A stretch of DNA of 51,760 nucleotides from NCBI GenBank assembly GCA_003170915.1, contig PMYB01000128.1, positions 2,160 to 53,919 of the forward strand, written 5' to 3'. The notes beneath the pieces were generated by a model. The model saw only the letters and a list, made by a program, of their open reading frames with translations, had not been told where the DNA came from and searched no databases. The DNA comes from Bryobacterales bacterium. Lineage in GTDB: Bacteria > Acidobacteriota > Terriglobia > Bryobacterales > Bryobacteraceae. Shown here piece by piece: positions 35,631 to 45,678 of the stretch. Position numbers and translations under genes: made by a program. Position 1 is the first letter of the stretch; each line of letters starts with the position of its first letter.

Positions 35631-36380
35631 ATGGACCGCGATTTTCGCCAGGGCCACATCGAGATCGATTTCCCCACCGAACCTTTCCACTCCGCGTTCC
35701 GGCTGCTGGCGAGTTCCGCCGTCCTTTTCTTCGCCAACCTGCGGTTTCTGGCGGCGGTCACGCTGTTGGTGTATCTCCCCGCAAAACTGGCGCTCCAGTT
35801 TGTGTTGTACGTACTGAATGTCCCCACCGACGGAATCGTCACCTACCTCGCTCTGGATCTCAGCGACCTGGTCCTCAGCGCGCTGGTGATTCCGGCGGTC
35901 GTTTACGGAGTGGTGGCCAGGTTCCGCGGCGGCCAGACTGCTCCCGTGCGCGAATCGCTGCGCTGGGGCCGCCGCCAATGGGGAAAGACGCTGTGGAACA
36001 TGTTCAAAGTCGAAGTCACGGTGGCGCTCTGGGGTGCCCTGCTGGTGGTCCCCGGGCTGGTGGCGATGGTCAGGCTGATCTTCACCGATGCGATTGTGGC
36101 CATCGAGGCCGACCGCGAAACCGAAGTTCTGGCGCGCAGCCGCGTCCTGAGCAAGGGCCATGGCTGGCGCATCTTCCTGGTGCTGTTGCCGCTGATGGCG
36201 GCCGGCCTGGTGGGCAGCTTCCTGGTCTTGGGCGCCTTCGAGGAAACTGCTTATTCGCGCGTGCTCATGGCGGTAGCCGACAGCGTCCTTTCCGTGGGCG
36301 AGCAATGGACCACTGTGGCCGTGCTGCTGATGTACCTGGGCGTGGTTCGCCCGGCCGCTCCGGCCAAGGCGGGTCCGTAA
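35631..36380 (+). CDS. Multi-pass membrane protein of unknown function
   Basis: This 249-aa protein has about five to six TM helices (FLAAVTLLVYLPAKLALQFV, LSALVIPAVVYGVV, VALWGALLVVPGLVAMVRLI, IFLVLLPLMAAGLVGSFLVL). The segment FTDAIVAIEADRETEVLARS followed by SKGHGWRIF resembles the glycerophosphoryl diester phosphodiesterase membrane-type or YciC-like domain. The ATG at 35631 is preferred over an upstream one that overlaps the divergent lipoprotein gene. Function is unknown. Confidence 0.68.
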   Translation: MDRDFRQGHIEIDFPTEPFHSAFRLLASSAVLFFANLRFLAAVTLLVYLPAKLALQFVLYVLNVPTDGIVTYLALDLSDLVLSALVIPAVVYGVVARFRGGQTAPVRESLRWGRRQWGKTLWNMFKVEVTVALWGALLVVPGLVAMVRLIFTDAIVAIEADRETEVLARSRVLSKGHGWRIFLVLLPLMAAGLVGSFLVLGAFEETAYSRVLMAVADSVLSVGEQWTTVAVLLMYLGVVRPAAPAKAGP

Positions 36381-36461
36381 TCGAGCTTTACCTTTCCAGG
36401 AGTTTCATAGTATAGTGCAGGAATGCCGGGCTGCCTAAGGTCCGGTCCGGAGGAGAGAATT

Positions 36462-38591
36462 ATGATGTGTTTCGTAACGGGGTCCATTTTCAGAAGATTT
36501 GCACCTTTTGCCCTGGCGCTGCTGATTACGGCGGGCGCGCAAGCGGCAACCGTGAATAGCACGTTTACCTTGACCGCGAGCGCCCCCCTCACCGGCACCA
36601 GCCTTGTGATTACCGGCCAAGCCACAATGTCGGGCGTTTACACGGGAAACGGAGCGTTCACCAGTACGGCTTCCCTTATCAGCTCGACGCCGGCGAATTT
36701 CACGATTACGGTCACCACCGGCAACACACTGACCGGAACCTTCACGTTGGCATCCGCCGCACTGAGCGGAACCGGCACCGGGTCCTTGACCATCACGGGT
36801 GGCACCGGCAGCTACGCCGGGTATACGGGAACTTTTTCTTCCCTGACGGAGACCGGTTCGACTTCGATTTCGGGTACAAGCGCGAGTCTCACACTGAACT
36901 GTAACGGCACCGGCACGGTAAACACGAGTGGTGGCGGCACGACCACTCCGGTGCCCACCATTGCCGCGGTGCAGGATGCGGCCAGCAACACGCCCAACAT
37001 CGCCCAGGGCAGTTATTTCAGCGTCTATGGCTCGAACCTCCATCCCTCCACGCAGGGCATCGCTCTCCCCTATCCGTGGCTTCAGGTCTCGAACGCCGTC
37101 AAAGTCACTTTCACTCCCACCACGGGCGGAACTGGTACCGACGCCTATCTGGTCTACGTCAGAGCCGACCAGATTAACGCCATTCTGCCCTCCACCGCCC
37201 CGGTCGGCTCGTATAACGTCACCGTCACCAACGGGACGGCCAGTGCCCCGTTTTCGACCCAGGTGGTAGCCAGCAAAATCGGCTTGTTCACGCAGGATCA
37301 GAGCGGCACCGGCCTGGCGGTGGTGCAGAACTACATTTCGCAGTCGGAGGTCGATGTGAACCGCCTGACCACAGGCACTTACAACGGTTCCCTTAGTTCT
37401 CCCGCCAAGCCGGGACAAACCCTGATCGCCTGGGGAACGGGACTGAGCCCCTGGGCGGCGGCGGATGATACGGCTGGCATCGTCCACGACTTCAGAGGCA
37501 GCCTGACCATCGCAGCCGTCGTGGGCGGCGTCTCCATCCCGGTGGACTTTGCCGGCCGCGCCGGTTACGCCGGGATAGATCAGATCAATTTCACCCTGCC
37601 GGCCAATGTTCCGACCGGCTGCGCCGTGACCTTGCAGATTTCCGTGAACGGCGTTCTGAGCGCGGCCACGTCTATCTCCATCGCTCCGAGTGCCAGCGCC
37701 ACCGCCTGCGTCCAGCCCGGTTATACCACCCAGCAGTTGCAGAGCTTCGATCAGGGCGCCACCATCACCACCGGCGGTTTTTCGCTCATGCAGATCGCGG
37801 AAACCGTGCCTCAGTATGGCACCGTGAAGCTTGATTCCATCAGCGGAGTCTTCACCCAGATCACTGGCTTCCAATTGGCCGCGTCATCCACGCAAAACCC
37901 CAGTGTGATCACTTCCGGAAGCTGCATGGTGGTTCCTAGCACGTGCTCTGGTACGGTCGCGGCAACCCATGTGACGAGCCTCGACGCCGGCACCGTCACC
38001 CTTACCGGACCCGCCGGTACGAACCTGAGCAGTCAGAAGCTCACGGAAACCAGCAACACTTACAGCTACACGATCGGCTCGGAAGGCATAAGCATCCCGG
38101 GCCAGGCCAACGGCACGATCCTGCCGGGAACCTACAGCCTGGCTGGCTCAGGCGGCACCGACGTGGGACCGTTCAACACCTCGCTCACGATCGGCTCGCC
38201 GCTCACCCTCAACAGCCCATTGCCCACCACGGTTACGGAAAGTGCGGGGTTGACACTCAACTGGACGGGCGGCAATGCGTCGGATGTAGTAGAGATCTTC
38301 GGCTATTCCGGCACCGGCTGCGGCACGGGGGCCAACCAGGTCGCCAACGCGGCCGCATTCTACTGCACTACGACAGCCGGCCAGAAGACGTTTACCGTGC
38401 CCGCTTCGATTCTCACCCAGTTGCCGACTGTGACCGCCGGTCAGATCTCCGCCGGTACGGCTAGCGGTGGGCTGGAAGTGTTTTCCGGCGTCACGCCCGT
38501 CAGTTTCAGTCCTACCCTGACGAAGGGTGGCACCGTCCCCAGTGTTTTCTCGAGCTTGATCGGCGTCGGCGGCCAGGCCGCGTATCAGTAA
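36462..38591 (+). CDS. Large secreted protein with Solibacter-type domain
   Basis: This is a 709-aa protein. The ATG at 36462 follows GGAGGAGAG. The signal peptide ends at AQA. Residues about 25-165 are a Thr/Gly/Ser-rich beta region. About 180-405 contains IPT/TIG-like units with VRADQINAILPST and DQINFTLPANVPTG, which match the Solibacter uncharacterised C-terminal domain (TIGR03437). The remaining third is again beta-rich. Probably extracellular; ligand unknown. Confidence 0.8.
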   Translation: MMCFVTGSIFRRFAPFALALLITAGAQAATVNSTFTLTASAPLTGTSLVITGQATMSGVYTGNGAFTSTASLISSTPANFTITVTTGNTLTGTFTLASAALSGTGTGSLTITGGTGSYAGYTGTFSSLTETGSTSISGTSASLTLNCNGTGTVNTSGGGTTTPVPTIAAVQDAASNTPNIAQGSYFSVYGSNLHPSTQGIALPYPWLQVSNAVKVTFTPTTGGTGTDAYLVYVRADQINAILPSTAPVGSYNVTVTNGTASAPFSTQVVASKIGLFTQDQSGTGLAVVQNYISQSEVDVNRLTTGTYNGSLSSPAKPGQTLIAWGTGLSPWAAADDTAGIVHDFRGSLTIAAVVGGVSIPVDFAGRAGYAGIDQINFTLPANVPTGCAVTLQISVNGVLSAATSISIAPSASATACVQPGYTTQQLQSFDQGATITTGGFSLMQIAETVPQYGTVKLDSISGVFTQITGFQLAASSTQNPSVITSGSCMVVPSTCSGTVAATHVTSLDAGTVTLTGPAGTNLSSQKLTETSNTYSYTIGSEGISIPGQANGTILPGTYSLAGSGGTDVGPFNTSLTIGSPLTLNSPLPTTVTESAGLTLNWTGGNASDVVEIFGYSGTGCGTGANQVANAAAFYCTTTAGQKTFTVPASILTQLPTVTAGQISAGTASGGLEVFSGVTPVSFSPTLTKGGTVPSVFSSLIGVGGQAAYQ

Positions 38592-38633
38592 CGGCGCGCC
38601 TCTCCCCGCGCCGCCCTGTTACCATGGAATCGC

Positions 38634-39062
38634 ATGAGTTTTCAATGGCTCCAACTGAGGGTCCAGGAAGAACAGGAGCGGCGCGAACGGGAGGCGCAGA
38701 TTCTGGCGCGGTTGCCGCGGGCGATCGAAGAGACCTACCGTCATCTGGCCGGGTGCGTCGAAATCTATGCGGGCGCCTTCGGACCGGAATCCGCGGACAT
38801 CCACTTGCAGGCTTCCAAAATCCGCATCACCGTGCGGGAAGAGCAGGAGGGCAAGTGGCAGCAGCGCGCGAAAGTGGAGATCTCGATCATTCCCTCGGTG
38901 CCGGGCTTCCGCATTGAGCGCGGCGGAGAACCGCTCATGATCGAAGTGGGCCTGCTCCCCGGCGACAAGTTGTTCTACCGCGACCAGGACCAGTTCCTCA
39001 CCATGGATGAACTGACGCGCCGCATCCTCGACCGCGCGTTCTTCCCCAAGCTCGGCGAGTGA
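38634..39062 (+). CDS. Conserved-looking cytoplasmic protein of unknown function
   Basis: This 142-aa protein has an N-terminal charged helix (QLRVQEEQERREREAQIL) followed by an alpha/beta part with EVGLLPGDKLFYRDQDQFL. No family is recognised. It ends back-to-back with hypC (convergent, no gap). Confidence 0.65.
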   Translation: MSFQWLQLRVQEEQERREREAQILARLPRAIEETYRHLAGCVEIYAGAFGPESADIHLQASKIRITVREEQEGKWQQRAKVEISIIPSVPGFRIERGGEPLMIEVGLLPGDKLFYRDQDQFLTMDELTRRILDRAFFPKLGE

Positions 39063-39305
39063 TTACTCTTGAAGCTCGGAAAGTACGCCCAATTGCCTCA
39101 GGTCCGCCAGCGTCCGGGCGGCCTCTTCTTCATCCACCTGGCTGATGGCGAACCCGACGTGCACTACCACATACTCGCCGGGCCGCGCCTCCGGAAGATA
39201 CGCCATGCAAACCTCGCGGCTGATGCCGCCGAAGTCCACGCGCGCCATGGGGACGCCACCCTCGTCATGCAGGTCGGTAATCTTGCCGGGAACCGCCAGG
39301 CACAT
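39063..39305 (-). CDS. hypC: Hydrogenase maturation chaperone HypC/HupF
   Basis: This 80-aa protein starts MCLAVPGKI with the essential Cys2, followed by ARVDFGGISREVCMAYLPE and PGEYVVVHVGFAISQVDEEEA. HypC carries the Fe(CN)2CO unit with HypD during [NiFe] hydrogenase assembly. No other hyp or hydrogenase gene is in the window, so it is isolated here. Confidence 0.95.
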   Translation of the reverse strand: MCLAVPGKITDLHDEGGVPMARVDFGGISREVCMAYLPEARPGEYVVVHVGFAISQVDEEEAARTLADLRQLGVLSELQE

Positions 39306-39367
39306 AGGGACAACTCCATAGTATCAGGTTGACAGGTCCCGCCCCGCTTGCTTAACTGGTAAATCCC

Positions 39368-41278
39368 ATGGCCCCGCCCGGACATCAAAGGCAGGATGCG
39401 CGCTCGCTGGCTGAAGTCCATGCCAGCGTCGGAACCTCCCAGGTGTCTTTCTGGCGGCGCATGTTCGCGTTTTCCGGCCCGGCCTACCTGATCAGCGTGG
39501 GCTATATGGATCCGGGCAACTGGGCCACCGATCTCGAAGGCGGCGCTCGTTTTGGCTACCAACTGCTCTGGGTGCTGGTGATGTCCAACGCCATGGCCAT
39601 CCTGCTCCAGACCTTGAGCGCGCGCCTGGGGATCGCAAGCGGCCGCGACCTGGCGCAGGCCTGCCGCGAGACCTATCCGCGGCAGATGAACCTGGCGCTC
39701 TGGGCGTTGTGCGAAATCGCCGTCGCGGCCTGCGACCTAGCGGAAGTTCTCGGCGCGGCCATCGCCCTCAACCTGCTGTTCCACATTCCGCTGCTCCTCG
39801 GCGTCCTGGTCACCGCCGCCGATACCCTGCTGGTGCTCTGGTTTCAAAGCGTCGGCATTCGCACCATCGAAGCGTTTGTGCTGGCCCTCATCACGGTCAT
39901 GGCGGGTTGCTTCTGCATCGAAATCATCTGGGCCAAGCCGTCGGTCTCCGAGATGTTCACGGGCCTCGTGCCGCGGCTCAATCGCGACAGCCTGTACGTG
40001 GCCATCGGAATCCTGGGCGCCACCGTCATGCCCCACAATCTGTATCTGCACTCCGCCCTGGTGCAGACGCGGCACATCGCCCACTCGGAGGCGGCCAAAC
40101 GTACGGCTTGTCGCTACAACCTGATCGATTCCGCGGTGGCGCTGAACGGCGCGATGTTCGTCAATTGCGCCATCCTGGTGCTGGCGGCGGCCGTGTTCTT
40201 CAAGCGCGGCATCGTGGTGACCCAGATTCAGCAGGCGCACCTGCTGCTGGTGCCCCTGTTGGGGACCAGCTATGCAGGGGTCATCTTTGCCGTGGCTCTG
40301 CTCTGCTCGGGACAGTCATCGACGTTGACGGGAACCATGGCAGGTCAAGTAGTTATGGAGGGTTTCCTCAACTTTCGCATGAGGCCCTGGCTGCGGCGCC
40401 TGGTAACCCGCGCGCTGGCCATTGTGCCGGCGGCCTTCACCATCTACTTCGCCGGCGATCAGTCCACTTTCGGCCTGCTGATACTCAGCCAGGTGATCCT
40501 GAGCATGCAGTTGCCCTTCGCCGTCATTCCGCTGATCCATTTCACCAGCGACCGCGCGCGCATGGGTTCATTCGCCAACTCCCTGTGGGTCCGCGTGCTG
40601 GCCTGGTCCACGGCCGCCGTGATCGTCGGCTTGAACCTGCGCCTAGCCTGGCTTGCCATTGCGGACTGGCTGGCTGCGGCGGGCGCCTGGCGCACGGTGG
40701 TCTGGCTGGCGACCATCCCCACGGCGGCGGTTCTCTTGCTACTTTTGTTGTGGGTCACCATGGAACCCCTGATCAGCCGCTGGACGCGCAAGTTCGGCAG
40801 AGCGCCGATCATTCTGCCGGAGACCGTCGGCGCAGAAGCCGCTGCCGCGCCAACTTACCACCGCATTCTGGTGCCGCTGGACCACAGCCACCTGGACCGG
40901 CTGGCCGTTAGCCATGCCGCGGCCATGGCGAAGCTCCACGGCGCCAAGTTGTTTCTGCTCCACGTCGAAGAAGGCGTAACCAGCCAGATTTACGGGCCGG
41001 ACGCCTCCACCGCGGAGGTGGAGGCGGGCGAGCAGTACCTCGATCGCATCGCCCAAGCCCTCCGCGATCAAGGGATTATCGTCGAAACGGCGATCACCCA
41101 CTCCTCCTCGCCCAAGAAAGAGATTGTGCGCTACGCGCGCGAAATCCGGCCCGATCTGGTCATCATGGGCGCGCATGGCCACGGCGGTCTGAAAGACCTG
41201 ATCTTCGGTACCACCATCAACCCGGTGCGCCACAACCTGCAGGTGCCCATGCTGATCGTCAGACCCGGCAAAGGTTGA
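39368..41278 (+). CDS. Nramp-type divalent metal transporter fused to a UspA domain
   Basis: This is a 636-aa protein. Residues about 30-470 form an Nramp transporter with DPGN (48-51) in TM1 and MPHNLYLHS in TM6, both metal-binding motifs. It would move Mn2+ or Fe2+ with protons across the inner membrane. Residues about 490-634 are a universal stress protein domain (YHRILVPLDHSHLDRLAV) with the ATP-binding pattern GAHGHGG then FGTT. The fusion suggests that nucleotide binding regulates transport. Confidence 0.92.
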   Translation: MAPPGHQRQDARSLAEVHASVGTSQVSFWRRMFAFSGPAYLISVGYMDPGNWATDLEGGARFGYQLLWVLVMSNAMAILLQTLSARLGIASGRDLAQACRETYPRQMNLALWALCEIAVAACDLAEVLGAAIALNLLFHIPLLLGVLVTAADTLLVLWFQSVGIRTIEAFVLALITVMAGCFCIEIIWAKPSVSEMFTGLVPRLNRDSLYVAIGILGATVMPHNLYLHSALVQTRHIAHSEAAKRTACRYNLIDSAVALNGAMFVNCAILVLAAAVFFKRGIVVTQIQQAHLLLVPLLGTSYAGVIFAVALLCSGQSSTLTGTMAGQVVMEGFLNFRMRPWLRRLVTRALAIVPAAFTIYFAGDQSTFGLLILSQVILSMQLPFAVIPLIHFTSDRARMGSFANSLWVRVLAWSTAAVIVGLNLRLAWLAIADWLAAAGAWRTVVWLATIPTAAVLLLLLLWVTMEPLISRWTRKFGRAPIILPETVGAEAAAAPTYHRILVPLDHSHLDRLAVSHAAAMAKLHGAKLFLLHVEEGVTSQIYGPDASTAEVEAGEQYLDRIAQALRDQGIIVETAITHSSSPKKEIVRYAREIRPDLVIMGAHGHGGLKDLIFGTTINPVRHNLQVPMLIVRPGKG

Positions 41279-41367
41279 GACACCCCGCCTCAACACCGTG
41301 TCCGAGGAACACACCGATAGGCTCCCACGCACCAATAAGTCCCGCAGAATGAATAGCTTCAGTTGGC

Positions 41368-41943
41368 ATGAGAAATGCCTCTTCCCACATCGTGAAGCGC
41401 CACCTCTGGCTTATCTTGCTGTTGGTCTTCGGGATTCGGCCGCTCCCCTGCGCCACCTTGCAGCAGTTGACCCTGGACGACATGATCGCCCAGTCCACCG
41501 CCATCGTCCGGGGCACGGTCGTGGACTCCTGGGCGGCGCGCACCGGTTCGGTCATCTATACGCACTATAAGGTCCAGGTGAGCGAGAACTTCAAGGGACT
41601 TCGCCAGAGTTCCGTCGAACTAGTGGTTGCCGGCGGAGTGGTCAACAACCTCAGCCAGAGTTTTTCGGGGTCGCCCACGTTGAACAAAGGCGACCAGTTT
41701 GTGTTCTTTCTGTGGACCAGCCGTGCGGGGCTGACCCAGATCATGGGGCTGACGCAGGGGCTTTTCGCGGTCGCGCCGGACGCTTCCGCCGATCCCATGG
41801 CCACGCGCGCCGCCACCCACGAATTGATGCTCGATCCCAAAACCGCACAACCGGTGAAAGACGCCACGCTAGCGATGCGCCTGAGCGACTTGCGCTCGCG
41901 GATCGCGAGCACGCTCAACGCCAGTCAGGGGGCCAGCCAATAA
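41368..41943 (+). CDS. Secreted protein paired with the matrixin-type protease
   Basis: This 191-aa protein has a signal peptide (LWLILLLVFGIRPLPCA) and a beta-rich mature part: DDMIAQSTAIVRGTVVDSW and KGDQFVFFLW. Similar domains occur next to matrixin-like proteases in Acidobacteria. Its stop overlaps the protease start (TAATG). A role as partner or inhibitor is inferred from coupling only. Confidence 0.68.
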   Translation: MRNASSHIVKRHLWLILLLVFGIRPLPCATLQQLTLDDMIAQSTAIVRGTVVDSWAARTGSVIYTHYKVQVSENFKGLRQSSVELVVAGGVVNNLSQSFSGSPTLNKGDQFVFFLWTSRAGLTQIMGLTQGLFAVAPDASADPMATRAATHELMLDPKTAQPVKDATLAMRLSDLRSRIASTLNASQGASQ

Positions 41944-44486
41944 TGCGGCAAACGGGGCGCATCGCGTGGGTGGCAGTCGTCGCCGTAGCCGCGGTCCTGA
42001 TGGGCACGCCCGCGCAAGCGTATTATCACTACGTCCACTACCTCCGAAACGCTCCCTATACCCCGGTTCAGGAAAAATTCGACCTCACCGTTCTGCCCAA
42101 CAAGACCGTCACGTTCTTTGTGAGCGACTCCGGTCCGGCGGTGTTAGCCCCCAATGACAGTCTCGGCTCGATTTTGGGCGAGGTCAAAGCTGCGCTCGCT
42201 GCCTGGAATTCGGTGGATAGCTCGGATCTGCGAGTGGCGTTCGGCGGCACCGAAACCGCCGGCCAGATATCCAACACGCCGGGCGGCAACGTGCTCTTCA
42301 TCGATCTGCCTCCGGGCTTGCTTGGGCAGGGCGCGCCCATGGTCATGGTGGGAACCACCACCATTATCGGGGGGCAGGTCCTGTTGTCGAACAACACCAA
42401 CAAGGGGCCGGGACCCAGCTACCTCGAGGAGTTCTACACCACCGCCGTTCACGAGATCGGACACGCGCTCGGGTTGCAGCACACCTGGACCGCCAGCGCC
42501 ATGTCGCAGGATGTCATTCGCAATACCACGCGCGCGCGGCCTCTCGACGCCGATGACATCGCGGCCCTCTCGGTCCTCTACGGCAAGGCTAACTGGACCG
42601 CAAACTTCGGTTCCATCTCCGGCCGGGTCACCTTGAACGGCCAGGGCGTCACTCTGGCCTCGGTGGTCGCCATCAGCCCGAACGGACCGGCTGTCAGCGC
42701 GCTGACCAACCCCGATGGATCGTACCAGATCGATGGCCTGCCTCCCAACAATTACCTGCTGTATGTTCACCCGCTGCCTCCGGACGCCACTCCCGCCGAC
42801 GGATCGGGCCTCCGGCTCCCGGTGGATGCCAATGGCCAGCCCATCCAGGCCAGCAGCCCATTTGGGACGATCTTCTATCCGGGCACCCTCGACCCCGGGC
42901 AGGCCACTTCGATCCCGGTGGTTGGCGGCACGGTGGTCACGGGCGAGAATTTCCCGGTGCAGGCGCGCGCGGCGGTGCCCATGTATGACGTCATCACCTA
43001 CAGTTATCTCGACCCGGTCAGCCGCTCTTCCAGTTACAACCCAGGCGCCAACGCGGTCCCCATCACACCGGCCTATATAAACACCGCGCAGGGGGCGTTC
43101 TTCGTCGTGGCCAAGACCAGTTCCGGGAACACCCCGGTGCCGCAATCGGTCACCATCCTGGGTGGCTTTGCGACAGCCAGCGGCCCGTATCTCAGGCCAT
43201 ACATCCCCGCCGGCAGCTCGCAGCAGGTGCTGGCTCTGTACTTCGGTATGCCGCTGTTTGCGGGAGCCGGTCCGCGCCACATGATCTTCAATTTCGGCAA
43301 CGACATGTACGTGCTGCCGGACGCCATCACCCTCGTCGAGAAGGGCGCGCCCGTGGTCGGTTTGGTGGCGCCGAATGCCGATGGCAGCGTCACCCTGACG
43401 GGCAGCGGTTTCGGCCTCGACAGCCGCGTTTTCTTCGATGGCATTCAAGCCACTACGCTAACGCCGTTCAGCGGCGCCGACGCGCAGGGTTCCATCGCGG
43501 TGGCGCCTCCCGCGGGCTCCAGCGGCCAGGTATCCAACATCACCGTGTTTAATAGCGACGGGCAGAACTCCACGTTCCTTCAATCCCAGAACCCGCCAAC
43601 CTACGCCTATCCCTTCACTGGAACGCCGCAGACCGCCCTGGACAAAACCGCGCTTCCGGCGGGCGTTTCCTCGATGGTGGATATCACCGCGCAGAATGCC
43701 AGCTTCGTGGACGGCCAGGTGACCGTCGGATTCGGAACGGAAGACATAACCGTGAACCGCCTTTGGGTGTTGAGCCCGACTCACTTGCAGGCCAACGTGG
43801 TGGTGGCGCCCAACGCCGCGCTGGGCGCTTCCGAGTTCAGCGTCGTCTCGGGGTTCCAGGTGGTTGCGCAGCCGTTCGCGTTTCAGATTCAGGCGGTTAA
43901 TCCGAGCCTGCCTTCCATTGGGCTGCCCATCGCGAACGCCGTGCCCACTCAGCAAACGCTCTACCCCGGCGCCATTGCAGCCATCTACGGCTCCAACCTG
44001 GCGGTCTTGCCCACCTCCGCTCAAGTGACGTTGAACAACCAGCCCGTCCAGATCCTGTACGCCTCGGCGGCGCAGATCAATTTCGTGATTCCCGCCGCTC
44101 TTTCCACGGGCCCAGCCACGCTGAACCTGAACAACGGCTTGGCCAGCGCCTTTCCCGTGATCCTGCAGATCGGCAATCCGCCGCCCGCCATCACCGGCGT
44201 GACCAACGTGTCGGGCGTGACGCTCGATGCCAGCCACTCCGCCGGCATGGGCGACATTCTGAACGTGCTGGTAGCGGGCCTTGACCCGGCCGTGCCCGGC
44301 AACCCCAGCCGCCTGCAGGTGACAGTCTCCGGTATCTCCATGACGGTACTCGAAATCGCGCCCGCGCCAAACGGCCTGTTCCAGATTCAGATCATCCTCA
44401 CGCAGTCGTTCGCGGGCGCCCAGGTGCCGCTGGCGGTTTCGGTGGACGGCTCCAGCAGCGCGCCCTTCCCCATCACCGTGCGATAG
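41943..44486 (+). CDS. Secreted matrixin-type metalloprotease with TIG and Solibacter-type domains
   Basis: This is an 847-aa protein. The signal peptide ends at AQA. The catalytic domain shows HEIGHALGLQH (H170, E171, H174, H180) and the Met-turn SAMSQD. A carboxypeptidase-like/SdrD-type beta domain follows (SGRVTLNGQGVTLASVV). Several TIG domains and a Solibacter-type end (NNQPVQILYASAAQINFVIP) complete it. It would act outside the cell on protein. It is likely co-expressed with the protein upstream. Confidence 0.88.
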   Translation: MRQTGRIAWVAVVAVAAVLMGTPAQAYYHYVHYLRNAPYTPVQEKFDLTVLPNKTVTFFVSDSGPAVLAPNDSLGSILGEVKAALAAWNSVDSSDLRVAFGGTETAGQISNTPGGNVLFIDLPPGLLGQGAPMVMVGTTTIIGGQVLLSNNTNKGPGPSYLEEFYTTAVHEIGHALGLQHTWTASAMSQDVIRNTTRARPLDADDIAALSVLYGKANWTANFGSISGRVTLNGQGVTLASVVAISPNGPAVSALTNPDGSYQIDGLPPNNYLLYVHPLPPDATPADGSGLRLPVDANGQPIQASSPFGTIFYPGTLDPGQATSIPVVGGTVVTGENFPVQARAAVPMYDVITYSYLDPVSRSSSYNPGANAVPITPAYINTAQGAFFVVAKTSSGNTPVPQSVTILGGFATASGPYLRPYIPAGSSQQVLALYFGMPLFAGAGPRHMIFNFGNDMYVLPDAITLVEKGAPVVGLVAPNADGSVTLTGSGFGLDSRVFFDGIQATTLTPFSGADAQGSIAVAPPAGSSGQVSNITVFNSDGQNSTFLQSQNPPTYAYPFTGTPQTALDKTALPAGVSSMVDITAQNASFVDGQVTVGFGTEDITVNRLWVLSPTHLQANVVVAPNAALGASEFSVVSGFQVVAQPFAFQIQAVNPSLPSIGLPIANAVPTQQTLYPGAIAAIYGSNLAVLPTSAQVTLNNQPVQILYASAAQINFVIPAALSTGPATLNLNNGLASAFPVILQIGNPPPAITGVTNVSGVTLDASHSAGMGDILNVLVAGLDPAVPGNPSRLQVTVSGISMTVLEIAPAPNGLFQIQIILTQSFAGAQVPLAVSVDGSSSAPFPITVR

Positions 44487-44532
44487 CCACTGGGCGTGGA
44501 TGTGTGTTACCGTGTGGGACCGGGAGATTCCA

Positions 44533-44994
44533 ATGAAACTGATTCTGACTGCACTGCTCGTCGCCGGATTCGCCGCACCCGCGGGAGATCCGGCAGGGTT
44601 CCATCTCTGGAAAACGGCGGAGTTGAAAGCCTTTACCAAAACGCTTGCCCCAAAGATGAACGCGTCCAAAACCGCCGTCCAACAGTTGACGAGTTTCGGC
44701 AACTATAGCTTCCTGGCGTTGCACCGTGAAGCCTCGGGCGAGGCGGAATACCATGCCACTCAGGCCGACATTTTCGTCGTGGAGAGCGGCCAGGCCACAC
44801 TCATCTATGGTGGCGCCATGGTGGATGGGAAAACCACCACGCCCAACGAGATGCGCTGCCCCTCAATCAGCGGCGGAATGGAGACCACACTCGGCGTGGG
44901 CGACGTTGTCACAATCCCCGCGAAAATGCCCCACCAGATAAAGCTCGATGCGGGCCAGGAGGTCACCTACTTCATGGTCAAGGTGACGCAGTAG
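44533..44994 (+). CDS. Secreted cupin-domain protein
   Basis: This 153-aa protein has a signal peptide to about residue 16. The cupin barrel shows HATQADIFVVESGQATLIYGG and GDVVTIPAKMPHQIKL. The metal-ligand set (H, Q, H) is partly present. Enzyme or binding role is unknown. The start MKLILTALL is preferred to an upstream ATG at 44500. Confidence 0.78.
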   Translation: MKLILTALLVAGFAAPAGDPAGFHLWKTAELKAFTKTLAPKMNASKTAVQQLTSFGNYSFLALHREASGEAEYHATQADIFVVESGQATLIYGGAMVDGKTTTPNEMRCPSISGGMETTLGVGDVVTIPAKMPHQIKLDAGQEVTYFMVKVTQ

Positions 44995-45006
44995 GGGCCG
45001 CCGGCG

Positions 45007-45678
45007 CTACTCCTTCCACATCAGCTCCGCATCCGAGCGGCGCACGTAGTTGGCATCCAGCGCCGCCGGGTCCGAGGCTGCGCCGCGCAGCCAGCGTGCC
45101 AGCGCGATGCGCGCAATCGCGGCGGCCAGCGCCGGCGGCGCGGTCGCGATTCGGGCCCGCTCGAAGCGCGTTCCCGCCAGCGCGGCGCGGAACGGCGTGA
45201 AATCGCTCGAGACAAACTCCATGTCGCCCTCCGGCAGCGTCGCCAGCCACGCCGGAAACTTAGTCACCACTTCCGGCGCAGCCAGCCGGCCGGCATCGTC
45301 ATACACCGCGCCGTAGATTTCGCCGCGACGCGCATCCAGCACTACCGCGCGCAGCGGAGCGCTGCCGAAACTTGCCAGCGCCTCGAGGTTGGAAACCGCC
45401 ACCGCCGGCTTGCCCAGCGCGTCCGCCAGGCCCTTGACGCACGCCAGTCCCACCCGCACGCCGGTGAACGAACCCGGCCCCGAGGCCGCCGCAAAGCAAT
45501 CCACCATGGCGGGCTTCACGCCATGCCGGTCGAGCAATTGCGCCAGGTGCTCGTAGATCACGTGCGCAAAGCCACCGGGCGCGTCGAGCGATGTTTCCTC
45601 AATCAACTCCTCTCCGCGCGCCAGCGCCAGGCTGCCGGATTCGTGCGTCGTATCGATCGCCAGAATCAGTGGATTCAC
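45007..45678 (-). CDS. tsaB: tRNA threonylcarbamoyladenosine biosynthesis protein TsaB
   Basis: This 223-aa protein has the TsaB pattern: LILAIDTTHESGSLAL, then AAASGPGSFTGVRVGLA and VVLDARRGEIYGAVY. TsaB pairs with TsaD for t6A modification of tRNAs. It starts at GTG overlapping the stop of the upstream glycosidase gene (GTGA). Confidence 0.95.
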   Translation of the reverse strand: MNPLILAIDTTHESGSLALARGEELIEETSLDAPGGFAHVIYEHLAQLLDRHGVKPAMVDCFAAASGPGSFTGVRVGLACVKGLADALGKPAVAVSNLEALASFGSAPLRAVVLDARRGEIYGAVYDDAGRLAAPEVVTKFPAWLATLPEGDMEFVSSDFTPFRAALAGTRFERARIATAPPALAAAIARIALARWLRGAASDPAALDANYVRRSDAELMWKE

